Assembly (NCBI GenBank): GCA_043736515.1
Contig: JAYTCK010000013.1
Location: 1-64,000, forward strand
DNA: 64,000 nucleotides
Reading direction: 5' to 3'
Source: MHLP01 sp043736515
GTDB taxonomy: Bacteria; Patescibacteriota; Minisyncoccia; Phycocordibacterales; UBA6899
In this document: positions 41,439-50,168 of the stretch, piece after piece
Layout of the letters: every line of letters starts with the position of its first letter
How positions within the stretch are numbered: position 1 is the first letter of the stretch
Program-made: the position numbers and the translations under genes
The notes under the pieces: generated by a model
Database searches by the model: none
Seen by the model: the letters and a program-made list of their open reading frames with translations, nothing else
Told to the model about the DNA's origin: nothing

Positions 41439-41474
41439 TCTGATTGCCACGATCATGTCTCTTCTGAAATGCTT

Positions 41475-41770
41475 GGCTTTTTATGATTTATTAGACTTTT
41501 TTAAAAAATCCTTCGCGAAGCTATCCACTGTTTAAAAACCCGCGCTTTATCCTGCGAGGTTCAACCTCGTAGGATGTTATATAAAGCCTAATTCTTGAAG
41601 GAATACTGACTATTAAAAGAGGTCTCATGTGTAGCTGCCATAAAAACTGAGCCGAAGCACTGAGGGTAGTGTCTGTGTATAAACATGTGGATAGTGTGCA
41701 TAAAGGACACTCAAGGACACAATTTTGTCCTTTATAAACACTATACACAGGGTTATCCACAGTTGTGCGC
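41475..41770. other. Putative chromosomal replication origin (oriC)
   Basis: Gene-free 41314-41836 includes a perfect DnaA box TTATCCACA (41753-41761), a one-mismatch box on the other strand TGTGGATAG (41686-41694), a two-mismatch box (41521-41529) and an AT-rich tract (about 41475-41512) suited for unwinding. Genes to the left run mostly minus, those to the right mostly plus. parS-like sites flank it. dnaA itself is not seen. Confidence 0.62.
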
Positions 41771-41836
41771 ACAGGAGGTGACAAAAAGCGCGAGTTGCTA
41801 TTTAATTAGAAAAGAGCCTTGCCGTATGGAGGTATT

Positions 41837-42220
41837 GTGGAAAACAGACTGAAAGTTTTGGTTGTTGAAGATGATTCTGATCTTCAAGATGCCTACCGAA
41901 TGAGCCTTGAGCATCTTGTAGACGTTGTCACTGCCGGCAGTATTTCCTCAGCAATGACTGCGCTGCGACGTGAAAAAAAGTTTTCGCTTATTATTCTCGA
42001 TGGGAATGTCCCACGGCGCGATAATGAGCCTTTGATGCAGACGACGGTTGAACTTGCACAACACATCTCGTTTGTACTTGGCATCCCCATGATTTCCGCT
42101 TCCGGCGACGAGAAATTAAACGACATACTTGTCTGCAGAGGCTGTATACGAGCAGACAAGTTCACTGCTGTTCAAGAAGCGGAGAGGTTCCTTGCGGGAA
42201 TTAATGCCAAAATAACCTAG
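41837..42220 (+). CDS. Stand-alone receiver-domain response regulator
   Basis: 127 residues from GTG 41837, preceded by GGAGG at six bases; the longer TTG frame lacks this. LKVLVVEDDSDLQDAYR carries the acidic pair, phospho-Asp in SLIILDGNVPRRD, switch Ser in MISASGDE; the conserved Lys is displaced (CIRADKF). No output domain. It lies alone at the origin and may regulate replication or pilus behaviour; nothing shows which. Confidence 0.82.
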   Translation: MENRLKVLVVEDDSDLQDAYRMSLEHLVDVVTAGSISSAMTALRREKKFSLIILDGNVPRRDNEPLMQTTVELAQHISFVLGIPMISASGDEKLNDILVCRGCIRADKFTAVQEAERFLAGINAKIT

Positions 42221-42228
42221 CTGTAGTA

Positions 42229-42256
42229 CAGCTGCCCGAAATTTTCGGGCTTTTTT
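42229..42256 (+). terminator. Terminator after the receiver gene
   Basis: GCCCGAAA TT TTTCGGGC stem followed by TTTTTT. Confidence 0.83.
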
Positions 42257-42303
42257 ATTGGTCTTTCATTAGCAAAATTGGCGGGAGGAGGATCGTCGTT
42301 AAT

Positions 42304-42332
42304 TTGCCATTTCAAATAAGATTCGCTAGTAT
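42304..42332 (+). promoter_or_regulatory. Promoter of the interrupted/intact tRNA-Gly pair
   Basis: TTGCCA (42304-42309), 17-base spacer, TAGTAT (42327-42332), 31 bases before the interrupted tRNA copy, so both copies and element A are likely co-transcribed. Confidence 0.6.
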
Positions 42333-42363
42333 ATGGCGACACGCTGAGCATAAAAATGCGCTT

Positions 42364-42414
42364 GCGGGTATGGTTTAGTGGTAGAATACGTCCTTGCCAA
42401 GGATGAGACGGGAG
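42364..42414 (+). pseudogene. Interrupted partial copy of tRNA-Gly(GCC)
   Basis: 51 bases identical to the 5' part of the intact tRNA at 42558, cut in the T-arm by element A; CGATTCTCCCTA (42516-42527) resumes after it and then diverges before the acceptor stem. Confidence 0.9.
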
Positions 42415-42515
42415 TGAGGTGTGGCTACTGGGAACCCATTCTGATGGGGCCACACCGCAAGACCTTTTGAGGTTTTTTCTGAAAAATCCAAAAGGTGTAC
42501 AGGTCCTGTAGGGAC
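42415..42515 (+). repeat. Structured element A, copy 3, interrupting a second tRNA-Gly(GCC)
   Basis: 101 bp with GGTGTGGC/GCCACACC, CCCAT-TCTG-ATGGG, CGCAAG, ACCTTTT/AAAAGGT with TTTTT/AAAAA and a last stem GGTCC-TGTA-GG(G)ACC. Confidence 0.88.
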
Positions 42516-42557
42516 CGATTCTCCCTAAATGAGGAATCGCGGTACAATATAAAAAAT

Positions 42558-42628
42558 GCGGGTATGGTTTAGTGGTAGAATACGTCCTTGCCAAGGATGA
42601 GACGGGAGTTCGATTCTCCCTACCCGCA
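42558..42628 (+). tRNA. tRNA-Gly (anticodon GCC)
   Basis: Acceptor GCGGGTA/TACCCGC, anticodon stem GTCCT...AGGAT region with loop centred on TTGCCAA giving GCC, T-loop TTCGATT, discriminator A. CCA is not encoded, unlike tRNA-Gly(TCC). Confidence 0.93.
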
Positions 42629-42680
42629 CAAATACAAAAATACCGCCGCCGCAAGGCGGTATTTTGTATTTGTGCGGGTA
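42629..42680. other. Hairpin joining tRNA-Gly(GCC) 3' end to its inverted copy
   Basis: TACCCGCACAAATACAAAATACCGCC-type arm and its inverse around loop GCCGCAA: the tRNA acceptor end and a terminator stem (AAATACCGCC / GGCGGTATTT) form one long inverted repeat, as beside tRNA-Pro. Confidence 0.75.
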
Positions 42681-42681
42681 A

Positions 42682-42797
42682 GAAGTGCCCCACGGCACTT
42701 CGTGGGAGAATCGAAGCCGTTCTCCCATAATTTTAAGCGACAACCGCTGTCGTTTAAAATTGGGAAACGGGTACTGCGCCTGTAAGGCGAGATTCTC
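42682..42797 (-). repeat. Structured repeat family B, copy 3, beside tRNA-Gly(GCC)
   Basis: Minus orientation: 92-nt unit (42706-42797) closed by GAGAATC/GATTCTC with hairpin CGCC-TTACA-GGCG and a long hairpin, ending GGCTTCGATTCTCCC; tail hairpin GAAGTGCC/GGCACTTC (42682-42701), then TACCCGCACAAATAC matching the inverted tRNA 3' end. Confidence 0.82.
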
Positions 42798-42870
42798 ATA
42801 TTTAAGTACCTGCGGAAGTAATCGGCGATTCTCCCTAGTTATGCCTGCTTAATGCGTAGTTGGCGATTCT

Positions 42871-42899
42871 TTGATTTTTTGTCAACTGCGCGCTATAGT
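42871..42899 (+). promoter_or_regulatory. Promoter of tRNA-Arg and cca
   Basis: TTGATT (42871-42876), 17-base spacer, TATAGT (42894-42899), 20 bases before the tRNA. Confidence 0.65.
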
Positions 42900-42919
42900 T
42901 GGCCTATTATATAGACGAC

Positions 42920-42991
42920 GCTCCCGTAGTGAAACGGATATCACAACGGTCTTCGAAACCGTTAGTCCAAGTTCGAGTCTTGGCGGGAGCA
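42920..42991 (+). tRNA. tRNA-Arg (anticodon TCG)
   Basis: Acceptor GCTCCCG/CGGGAGC, anticodon stem ACGGT/ACCGT with loop CTTCGAA giving TCG, T-loop TTCGAGT, discriminator A. No CCA encoded; the CCA-adding enzyme gene begins 14 bases later and is likely co-transcribed. Confidence 0.92.
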
Positions 42992-43004
42992 CAAATAGAA
43001 ATTT

Positions 43005-44492
43005 ATGAAAAAATTATTTTCCATTCCGGAAGAAATATCTTTTGTAACAAGGACCCTCGAACACGCCGGTTATGAAGCATACCTTGTTGGCGGCTGCGTG
43101 CGCGACCTTATCCGCAGTGCGAAACCCAAAGACTGGGACGTGACGACCAACGCAAACCCTGATCAAATCATCGGACTTTTTCCAAAAACATTTTACGAAA
43201 ACGAATACGGCACAGTTGGCGTGGTAAATGAGGAGATTCCGGAAGGGGACATAGAGCGCGGAACACTGCGTGTTGTTGAGGTTACTCCGTATCGCAAAGA
43301 GACAACGTATTCAAACTTTCGACATCCCGACGAAGTATTGTTCTCTGGAAATTTGCATGACGATCTTCTCCGGCGAGACTTCACGATGAACGCGATTGCG
43401 TACAGTACCTCGACGGGAGAGATTGTTGATCCACACATGGGAGTTGAGGATATTGAGCGCCATCTTATTCGTACCGTTGGCAAGCCCGAAGACCGCTTTC
43501 ATGAGGATGCGCTCCGTGTCATGCGTGCCATTCGCTTTGGTGCTGAGCTAGGCTTCGCTATTGAAATGGAGACAATGAATGCTGTTGTGAAGTTCGGACA
43601 TCGATTGGAGAAAATTGCGGCTGAGCGTATTCGTGATGAATTCATAAAAATTATTATGTCGGAGCGCCCAATGGAGGGAATTATTTTGCTGCATCGTGCC
43701 GAGATACTCCAATTTATTATGCCTGAGCTAGAGCAAGGACTTGGGTGCGAACAAAATGGCGATCACATCTACCATGTGTGGGAACACAACCTTCGTGCAC
43801 TCGAACACTCGAAGGAGCGCAACTGGCCGCTTCATGTACGCATTGCGGCACTCCTCCATGATGTTGCGAAACCCGCGACACGCAAGTGGGCGGAGGAAAA
43901 AAAGGATTGGACATTTTACGGACACGACGTTGTTGGAGGACGAATGGCGACGAAAATGCTTGAGCGGCTCAAATTTCCCAAACAATTTATTCATGACGTT
44001 GCAACACTCGTGCGGTATCATCTTTTCTTTTCCGATATTGAAAAAATAACACTTTCTGCAGTAAGACGCATTGTCGCAAATGTTGGACCGGAACTTGTAT
44101 GGGATCTTATGAATGTTCGTGCCTGCGATCGCATTGGAATGGGGCGCCCAAAAGAAACTCCATATCGTCTACGCAAATATCACTCAATGATTGAAGAGGC
44201 GATGCGCGCCCCAGTCTCCGTGGGAATGCTCAAGATTGATGGTGCTCGGATTATGGAGGTGGCACAGATCAAACCGGGTCGTGAAATCGGATTTATTTTA
44301 CATGCACTCTTTAATGAGGTGCTTGATGACCCCTTGAAAAACTCCGCACAATATTTGGAGGAACGCACAAAGGAGCTCTTAGCTCTTCCGCTAAATGAAT
44401 TAGCAAAGCTTGGTGAAGCGGGAAAAGAAACGAAGGCAGAAAAAGAGGAAGGAGAGGTAAGTGCGATACGTAAAAAATACGGCGTAAAGTAA
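43005..44492 (+). CDS. cca: CCA tRNA nucleotidyltransferase with HD domain
   Basis: 495 residues. Class II nucleotidyltransferase head: YEAYLVGGCVRDLI (about 23-36), KDWDVTTNA (metal Asp pair), RRDFTMNAIAY, and the ERIRDEF arm. An HD domain follows: HIYHVWEHNLRALEH and LLHDVAKPATR. It adds CCA to tRNAs lacking it, needed since tRNA-Pro, Gly(GCC) and Arg here do not encode CCA. It is transcribed with tRNA-Arg. A charged C-terminal tail of about 40 residues is unusual but harmless. Confidence 0.94.
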   Translation: MKKLFSIPEEISFVTRTLEHAGYEAYLVGGCVRDLIRSAKPKDWDVTTNANPDQIIGLFPKTFYENEYGTVGVVNEEIPEGDIERGTLRVVEVTPYRKETTYSNFRHPDEVLFSGNLHDDLLRRDFTMNAIAYSTSTGEIVDPHMGVEDIERHLIRTVGKPEDRFHEDALRVMRAIRFGAELGFAIEMETMNAVVKFGHRLEKIAAERIRDEFIKIIMSERPMEGIILLHRAEILQFIMPELEQGLGCEQNGDHIYHVWEHNLRALEHSKERNWPLHVRIAALLHDVAKPATRKWAEEKKDWTFYGHDVVGGRMATKMLERLKFPKQFIHDVATLVRYHLFFSDIEKITLSAVRRIVANVGPELVWDLMNVRACDRIGMGRPKETPYRLRKYHSMIEEAMRAPVSVGMLKIDGARIMEVAQIKPGREIGFILHALFNEVLDDPLKNSAQYLEERTKELLALPLNELAKLGEAGKETKAEKEEGEVSAIRKKYGVK

Positions 44493-44512
44493 TAAAAACA
44501 TATTTCAATACT

Positions 44513-46183
44513 ATGAGTTTAGAATTTCCAATACAGGAGGATGTGGGCGACAACCAGCAGGGTCTGGTATCTGAAAATATCTCCGTCGAGGCTCCTTTGT
44601 TTGCGCGACAAGCCGGCACATTGACTGAGGAGCTTACTCGGCAAAATCCGCAGTCGCGGAAGCAGATAGAACAATTTGCAAGCGATTATGGAATGTTCAA
44701 CGAAGTTGCCCAGGAAAATACCTCAACAAGTTCAATTCCCAAAATGCCTATTTTTTCAGAAGCACATACCTCTGAATCGGGCGAGCGAATGATGGAACAA
44801 GGTCTTCTTTATCAAGATATCGCAAAGTACCTGCGGCAATATAGTGGGGAAAAAGGCATCGCCGACAATGGGATTACCGTGACCTTAAATGCACTTACTG
44901 AATTCTTTTTAACATACGGGAGTGAGATTACTCGTGATGCCAGTGGAAAAGCGAGCGTACCAGCCGAAGGGATTTCTGAGAGCAGGAAAATGCAGATAGA
45001 TCGTTTTCTGCTTGGAGACAGCGTATACAATAATAGACTTGGTCGCCTGAAGTCCAAATTTGGAGAAGAAATTCCAGAAGGTGCGATCGACGAGCTCAGG
45101 CACAAAACAGTTATGAATTATATACGTGCCCTTTCGCGAGAACCCTCAGCGCACATGAGCATGGAAGATCAGCTCGTCGACACAAAAGATCCGTTCGCTC
45201 ACCTTCAAGAAAAAACATTAGAAAATTTGTCTTTTTCTGCACACCTACCAACTCGAGAACTTTTAAAAGCTCTTGCGCAGACAAGTGGCGAGCGCTTTCT
45301 CACTGAGAAAACATTTGATAGCGACCGTTCTTTGTATGAGATCCTTGATTTGGCAAATTTGAAAAGGGAGTTGATGGAGGTAAGGCGATCAGGAACACCA
45401 GAAGAAGTGTCCCGTGTGATCACAGGCACGGTCGACAATTTGAGTCGAAACATAAGAAAAATTTTTCAATATCAGAAAAATTCTCCGACCATAAGTGAGA
45501 TGTCCAAAACTCGCACGGCAAACTGTGCCGGTTATGCTTTGATTGCCTCACTATTACTCAAGGAACTAGACATTAGCAACGCGACCGTCGGTGGAACACG
45601 TCACGCATTTATAGGATACACCACACCGGACAAATCGGTCTTGTTCAGCGATTTTCAAGGAGGACCTAGTACGAAAATCACGAGTGACGATCTCGACAGG
45701 GCAGACCCCGAACACGTGCAGAAATTTATCGACCAAGGCGACCGCGTCGTGATGCCGCTCAGGCTGTCTATTGGCACTCCGCTAAATTGGTGGAATCCAG
45801 ATGAGGGATTCTCATATCGGCAAGAGACGGTATATTTGTACAGGGAAATCGACCCTGGTCTCATGAATAGTCTCTACAGAATTCAAACCGGCTCCGGAAT
45901 AACGCCAGAAATTATCCTGGGAGCAGGGAGTGCAGTAGACCCAGGAATGCTAAAGTCTGTCGCACAGCTTAAGTCTGCCATTCAGTACAACCCAGACGAT
46001 CCTTCGTTGTATCATGAGTTGGCAGACAAACTTTCGCCTGTGGTCGGACAAGAACCTGATTTAGCTAACAAAGCATACGCAAAGTGGTTAGACCTTAGCA
46101 GCGAGGCAGGGGTTTCGCAAAAGGGGGAAAAGCAAAGAAGTTTTTGGACGAAGCTGAAGAAAAAATTTTGGTCAGATAAGTAA
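44513..46183 (+). CDS. Transglutaminase-like (papain-fold) protein with a helical N-terminus
   Basis: 556 residues, no signal peptide. Residues about 300-400 contain a transglutaminase-like triad pattern: Cys in RTANCAGYALIASLLLKEL (about 341), His in GGTRHAFIGYT (about 366) and Asp in VLFSDFQGG (about 382). N-terminal 300 residues are helical; the C-terminal part (about 480-530: NPDDPSLYHELADKLSP) looks TPR-like. It may be a protease or cross-linking enzyme of unknown substrate. It is 20 bases after cca and ends at a terminator at 46229-46265. Confidence 0.65.
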   Translation: MSLEFPIQEDVGDNQQGLVSENISVEAPLFARQAGTLTEELTRQNPQSRKQIEQFASDYGMFNEVAQENTSTSSIPKMPIFSEAHTSESGERMMEQGLLYQDIAKYLRQYSGEKGIADNGITVTLNALTEFFLTYGSEITRDASGKASVPAEGISESRKMQIDRFLLGDSVYNNRLGRLKSKFGEEIPEGAIDELRHKTVMNYIRALSREPSAHMSMEDQLVDTKDPFAHLQEKTLENLSFSAHLPTRELLKALAQTSGERFLTEKTFDSDRSLYEILDLANLKRELMEVRRSGTPEEVSRVITGTVDNLSRNIRKIFQYQKNSPTISEMSKTRTANCAGYALIASLLLKELDISNATVGGTRHAFIGYTTPDKSVLFSDFQGGPSTKITSDDLDRADPEHVQKFIDQGDRVVMPLRLSIGTPLNWWNPDEGFSYRQETVYLYREIDPGLMNSLYRIQTGSGITPEIILGAGSAVDPGMLKSVAQLKSAIQYNPDDPSLYHELADKLSPVVGQEPDLANKAYAKWLDLSSEAGVSQKGEKQRSFWTKLKKKFWSDK

Positions 46184-46228
46184 TACAGAGGAGCGGTAAT
46201 ATACGAAAAAAATACAACGTAAAGTGAT

Positions 46229-46265
46229 AACAATCCCCGCGAGACTTCTCTTGTGGGGATTGTTT
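46229..46265 (+). terminator. Intrinsic terminator
   Basis: ACAATCCCC and GGGGATTGT stem followed by TTCT; moderate U-tract. Confidence 0.6.
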
Positions 46266-46270
46266 CTAGG

Positions 46271-47027
46271 TTCAACAAGTAAGTGCAACACTCCTGTAAC
46301 ATAAGGAGCATATGAATTATAGGCATTTCAGCATTGTGGAGCGCGAAAAGCTTCAAGATGGGTTGTGGGCAAAAAGGTCGATTCGTTCAATAGCCGAGGA
46401 ACTCGGCAGGAGTCCCTCCTCAGTTTCTCGCGAAATTGCGAAGAATAAACCCCTGCAGTTCAGGCGATACACCCCACGGTTAGCACACGAGCGGGCGCTC
46501 GAGCACCGCCACCATCGCGGAAGAACAGACCGTCTCAAAAATCAGGTTGTACGCAGCTATGTCCATCACAAACTCAAGGAGGGCTTCTCCCCCGAACAGA
46601 TCGCCGGACGACTCCGCATCGACCACCCCAAGGAACGTATCTCCCACGAAGCAATCTATCAATTCATCTACGTGCAAGTGCATCGTGGTGGACGTGGGGA
46701 CGTTCGACCTGGACATGTTGATCTCCGTCCATGGTTGAAGCGCAGACATAAGGCACGTGCAAAGCACGGATTCCGTAAAGGAGCCCGTGTCTTGCGGCCT
46801 TCCGGACCATCCATTGATGTACGACCCAGAGTGGTCGATCGTCGCACCCGTCTTGGAGATTGGGAGAGCGACACGGTGGAATCCTGTCTCCATCGTCCGG
46901 GAATCAACACGCTTGTGGTCGGATGAAGAGCTTGCACGGGTGGAGTATGCGATCAATACACGACCGAGGAAACGGCTGGGGTGGAGAACCCCGTTAGAAG
47001 TATGGAGTGTTGCACTTCGAAGTTGAA
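46271..47027 (+). mobile_element. IS30-family insertion sequence, internally deleted
   Basis: Imperfect inverted ends: 46271-46294 and 47004-47027 share TTCAAC....AAGTGCAACACTCC (left) and its inverse (right), about 19 of 24 matching. The 757-bp length is short of the usual 1.0-1.2 kb. No clear target-site duplication. The right end overlaps the transposase stop codon. Confidence 0.83.
46312..47026 (+). pseudogene. IS30 transposase, internal deletion removes the catalytic core
   Basis: N-terminal half (46312 onward) has the IS30 helix-turn-helix SIRSIAEELGRSPSSVSREI and ISHEAIYQFIY and reaches GDWESDTVES..HRPGINTLV, the first part of the DDE domain. Then at about 46905-46920 the reading shifts to a different frame carrying the family C-terminus (EYAINTRPRKRLGWRTPLEV). 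The middle of the DDE domain is missing and the frame is broken, so it is inactive. Loss of about 300-400 bp is estimated from family length. Confidence 0.88.
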
Positions 47028-47136
47028 TGTACCGTTATATGAGTTGACAAATCAATAAGAATGTGTAGTGTGTGAAATAGGCACCTTACAAAGTTCGGAG
47101 CCATCCCTGTAACAACTTTTCTCAAGGAGAGACAAA

Positions 47137-47820
47137 GTGGTAAATCAATTTGAAGTATTGGATGACGGACGACGAGCAAAACCTTCACATCAGAACAATG
47201 ACCAACGCGGCGATTTCGGCGCAACGGCGATATTCATTTTTTCACCCGACTTCCATGAGATCGTGACCGTATACGGATCTCGATTCGGTAACCGCAAAGT
47301 GCCTTCCGGCGGCATAGAAGAAAGAGACTTCGCATCTTCTCGCTCAAGTATTGCTGAAGCTGCAGAGCGCGGTGCTCTTCGTGAATGCACAGAGGAGACA
47401 CGCATGACGGAGGACAAGCTCGTCGGTGTATGCAAGTCATCAGTCGAGGATGTCATCCGCGGCAAAATGATGCGTTACTACTTCATTGGGATTGCCAAGG
47501 AGCGCTGTGTTATCACTCCTTTTCGCTCCAAGGAAGACGGCAAGGACCGGTATGTCGATCACCAGCGCTGGGAACATGTCGCCGACGTGCTGTGTGGAGC
47601 TTCCCGTAGTGGAGAGCAGTACAACACGCACTATTCAATCGCGCTGCTCAAAATAATTCAAGAGATGAAGGAATGGGGATATGACAATGACTCGGGTTTT
47701 GTGGAGCTCTTGAGGACACTCAGATTATTTTCGGAATCTGACTTCGAGGAGCAATTAAAGGTGCTGATTGCCCGCAGAGAGGTCGAAGAGGCATCGAGGA
47801 GACAGCGCCAGTATTCATAG
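47137..47820 (+). CDS. Nudix hydrolase
   Basis: 227 residues from GTG 47137 with AAGGAGAG upstream. Nudix box in 100-118 region: GGIEERD...AAERGALRECTEETRM, matching G-x5-E-x7-R-E-x2-E-E-x-G/T with an insert of about seven residues. The N-terminal FGATAIFIFSPDFHEIV is the beta strand before it. It hydrolyses a nucleoside diphosphate derivative, substrate unknown. A helical C-terminal extension of about 60 residues is charged. Ends in a terminator at 47834-47862. Confidence 0.8.
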   Translation: MVNQFEVLDDGRRAKPSHQNNDQRGDFGATAIFIFSPDFHEIVTVYGSRFGNRKVPSGGIEERDFASSRSSIAEAAERGALRECTEETRMTEDKLVGVCKSSVEDVIRGKMMRYYFIGIAKERCVITPFRSKEDGKDRYVDHQRWEHVADVLCGASRSGEQYNTHYSIALLKIIQEMKEWGYDNDSGFVELLRTLRLFSESDFEEQLKVLIARREVEEASRRQRQYS

Positions 47821-47833
47821 TGTGCAGAGAGTG

Positions 47834-47862
47834 TGTGCCCGGCAAATTGCCGGGCTTTTTTA
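47834..47862. terminator. Terminator between nudix gene and xthA
   Basis: GCCCGGCAA ATT TTGCCGGGC stem followed by TTTTTTAT. Confidence 0.85.
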
Positions 47863-47865
47863 TAC

Positions 47866-48633
47866 TTATTTTAGTTCGATCCAAACTGGACAATGATCTG
47901 AGCCATAGATGTTTGGGGAAATTCCTGCGGAGACAAGTTTGGGCATAGCTTCAGGTGCAAGGAAAAAATAATCGATGCGCCAGCCGACATTGCGTTCTCG
48001 TGCGGCTGTTTTCATATCCCAATAACTGTATGCTCCTTCCCTGGTCGGATAAAAATGGCGGAATGAATCAATCCAGCCTCGATATGTGAGCTCGTCAATC
48101 CACGCACGCTCCTCAGGTAGGAATCCTGTATTTTTTTCGTTCGCTTTTGGCCGCGCAAGGTCAATTTCTTCATGAGCCGTATTTACATCGCCGCAGAAAA
48201 TAACTTTCTTTTTTTGCAAACGGAGTTTTTCAACATAAAGAAGAAATGCATCATAAAAATCAAGCTTATATTTGAGTCGCACTGGTCCGCCTCCGCCATT
48301 GGGGAAATAGACATTTAAAAGGACAAGGTCACCCCAATGTCCTATAACCACGCGTCCTTCATCATCAAATCCAGGAAGTCCGATACCGTATTCAACCTTG
48401 TCAGGTTTTATTTTCGAATAAAGCGCAACGCCGCTATACCCCTTCTTTATCTTCGAATGTGAAAAATATGCAAAATATCCCTTTGGCGCACGCACTTCTT
48501 CGGGGAGCTGGCTCGGCTCAGCCTTTGTCTCCTGAAGCAGGACAATATCAGCACTGCTTTCATAAAGCCAATCCAAAAAACCTTTCTTGTGCGCAGCCCG
48601 TAGTCCGTTCACATTCCATGAAACAAGTTTCAT
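47866..48633 (-). CDS. xthA: Exodeoxyribonuclease III / AP endonuclease
   Basis: 255 residues from ATG 48633 (MKLVSWNVNGLRA). Family motifs: WNVNGLRA, LQETKAEPSQLP, GYSGVALYSK, LLNVYFPNGGGG, IFCGDVNTAHEEIDLARPK and the end GSDHCPVWIEL with catalytic His. It cleaves abasic sites in base-excision repair, working after glycosylases such as Nth at 32321. Monocistronic. Confidence 0.95.
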   Translation of the reverse strand: MKLVSWNVNGLRAAHKKGFLDWLYESSADIVLLQETKAEPSQLPEEVRAPKGYFAYFSHSKIKKGYSGVALYSKIKPDKVEYGIGLPGFDDEGRVVIGHWGDLVLLNVYFPNGGGGPVRLKYKLDFYDAFLLYVEKLRLQKKKVIFCGDVNTAHEEIDLARPKANEKNTGFLPEERAWIDELTYRGWIDSFRHFYPTREGAYSYWDMKTAARERNVGWRIDYFFLAPEAMPKLVSAGISPNIYGSDHCPVWIELK

Positions 48634-48720
48634 GGGAAACATTATATCGCAGGTGGACACTCTTGCGCTAACAACATTTGGACGTAATAATACGAAAGGA
48701 AGTTTAAACAGGGGTTCATC

Positions 48721-49122
48721 ATGGGCAAGATAGTGCGGTTACTACAGAAACCTACCGAATTAATCAGAGGGGAAAATCCCTACATGCCAAGTGCGAAAGT
48801 AATAGCAAAATTCCGCCTTCCGCGAAAACTTGAAATACAGCATCTTGCAAAAGTTGCTGAGACAATCGACCTCGCAGAGCTAGGAATCTGGATACCGCGG
48901 TGTCGATATCCTGAGCGCTATGAGGCTGGGGTTCGCTACGGGCTTGCGCACAATCTTCGGACAGATGTGAAAACACAATTTCGCCCCCTCTTTAGTAGCG
49001 GATTTTGTTTGGCAAAAATTTTTTACCGAACACTCGCACCGAATCACCGGCTCGCCGCTTCAGGATCATACAAGATGAAGGTCAGCCAAAACTGGCAAAT
49101 AAGCACATTGAAAGAAGTTTAA
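48721..49122 (+). CDS. Hypothetical protein
   Basis: 133 residues from ATG 48721, weak upstream AAAGGA at distance. Basic, one KFRLPRKLEIQHLAKVAETIDLAELG segment that might be a helix-turn-helix; ends in MKVSQNWQISTLKEV. A good terminator (49123-49150: AAATCGTCC/GGACGATTT + T6) follows, supporting a real transcript. No family known. Confidence 0.5.
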   Translation: MGKIVRLLQKPTELIRGENPYMPSAKVIAKFRLPRKLEIQHLAKVAETIDLAELGIWIPRCRYPERYEAGVRYGLAHNLRTDVKTQFRPLFSSGFCLAKIFYRTLAPNHRLAASGSYKMKVSQNWQISTLKEV

Positions 49123-49150
49123 TAGAAAATCGTCCGATGGACGATTTTTT

Positions 49151-49166
49151 TGTTTCACAGGAAACA
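49151..49166. promoter_or_regulatory. parS-like site downstream of xerC
   Basis: TGTTTCACAGGAAACA differs from the parS consensus at two central positions. It sits immediately after the xerC stop. Confidence 0.45.
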
Positions 49167-50117
49167 TTACTTTCTTCGTTTGTCGTGAAACATTTTGTGA
49201 ATTTCGCGTAACTTCGAATCAGTTACATGCGTGTATATTTGTGTAGTAGAAATATTGGCATGTCCGAGAAGCGCTTGTACCGACCGGAGATCAGCACCGT
49301 TTTCAAGGAGGTCGGTTGCAAAGCTGTGGCGAATAACATGCGGTGTGACTTTTTTAGAAATCCCTGCCTTGATAGCGTAGTGTTTCACAATACGTTCCAC
49401 GGAGCGCGCGGTGATACGAAGCGATGCATTCTCGTTTACGTTAGGGGGTTTACTACCGGCTTTGCCGCTCCGTCCTATGTGAATGAACAGAGCGTCATCC
49501 ACATCTGTCCTTTTGTTTAGATAGTCCTTGAGGGCCTGCTTGGCTGTATCGGACAAAAAAACGACACGCACCTTTTCTCCTTTGCCACGTACGGAAAATT
49601 CATCGCGCGAAAGGTCCAAGTCGCGGGGAAGGCCGCAAAGTTCAGAAACGCGTAATCCTGTTGAAAATAGAAGCTCGAGCATTGCCTTATCCCGAAGCTC
49701 TGCAAGATTATTCCCTGCGGGAGATGCCAAGAGACGGCCTAAGTCTTGAGTACTCATGAGATCGAGCTCACGTTCTGATGTTTTTGCCAGTTCAATTCGA
49801 TCGGGGGGCATGACGTTTACGCCTTCTTTCGCGCAATACTTAAGAAACGCACGCAGTGCAATAAGGTAATAGTTTTGAGTACGTTTTTTGAGCGTTGTTC
49901 CCTGTATTCCTCGCTTCGACATGCTCGCCGGTTGTCGATTAAGCCATAAGCGATACTCGCGAATAACCTCATAGGTAATATCTTCGGGCTGCGAGAGCTT
50001 AGCGTAGGCGATAAAACGTGAAAGGTAGTGATCGTAATTCATCACTGTTTTTACGCTTCGTCCTTTTTCGATCTCTGTGTATTCAAGAAATCTACGTTTC
50101 CATTCCATAATATCCAT
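49167..50117 (-). CDS. xerC: Tyrosine recombinase XerC/XerD-like
   Basis: 316 residues from ATG 50117, six bases after a TATAAT (minus, 50124-50129), so possibly leaderless; GTG 50120 would add one residue. N-terminal SAM-like core-binding domain (1 to about 100); catalytic residues: Arg in STGLRVSELCGL (about 161), Lys about 185, His-x-x-Arg in TPHVIRHSFATDL (about 258-261), His/Trp-position in ALLGHANISTTQIYTH and Tyr about 293. It resolves chromosome dimers at dif. Whether CPR with one Xer has both roles is unknown. A parS-like site lies at 49151-49166. Confidence 0.93.
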   Translation of the reverse strand: MDIMEWKRRFLEYTEIEKGRSVKTVMNYDHYLSRFIAYAKLSQPEDITYEVIREYRLWLNRQPASMSKRGIQGTTLKKRTQNYYLIALRAFLKYCAKEGVNVMPPDRIELAKTSERELDLMSTQDLGRLLASPAGNNLAELRDKAMLELLFSTGLRVSELCGLPRDLDLSRDEFSVRGKGEKVRVVFLSDTAKQALKDYLNKRTDVDDALFIHIGRSGKAGSKPPNVNENASLRITARSVERIVKHYAIKAGISKKVTPHVIRHSFATDLLENGADLRSVQALLGHANISTTQIYTHVTDSKLREIHKMFHDKRRK

Positions 50118-50168
50118 CACATCATTATAGTCTGTGTGTCCTACTGTGTATAACGATTGAAAAAAAAT

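Noticed and set aside
42415..42515. Group I intron in tRNA
   Set aside because: Only 101 nt, position in T- or D-arm rather than the anticodon loop, and the downstream exon decays before the acceptor stem.
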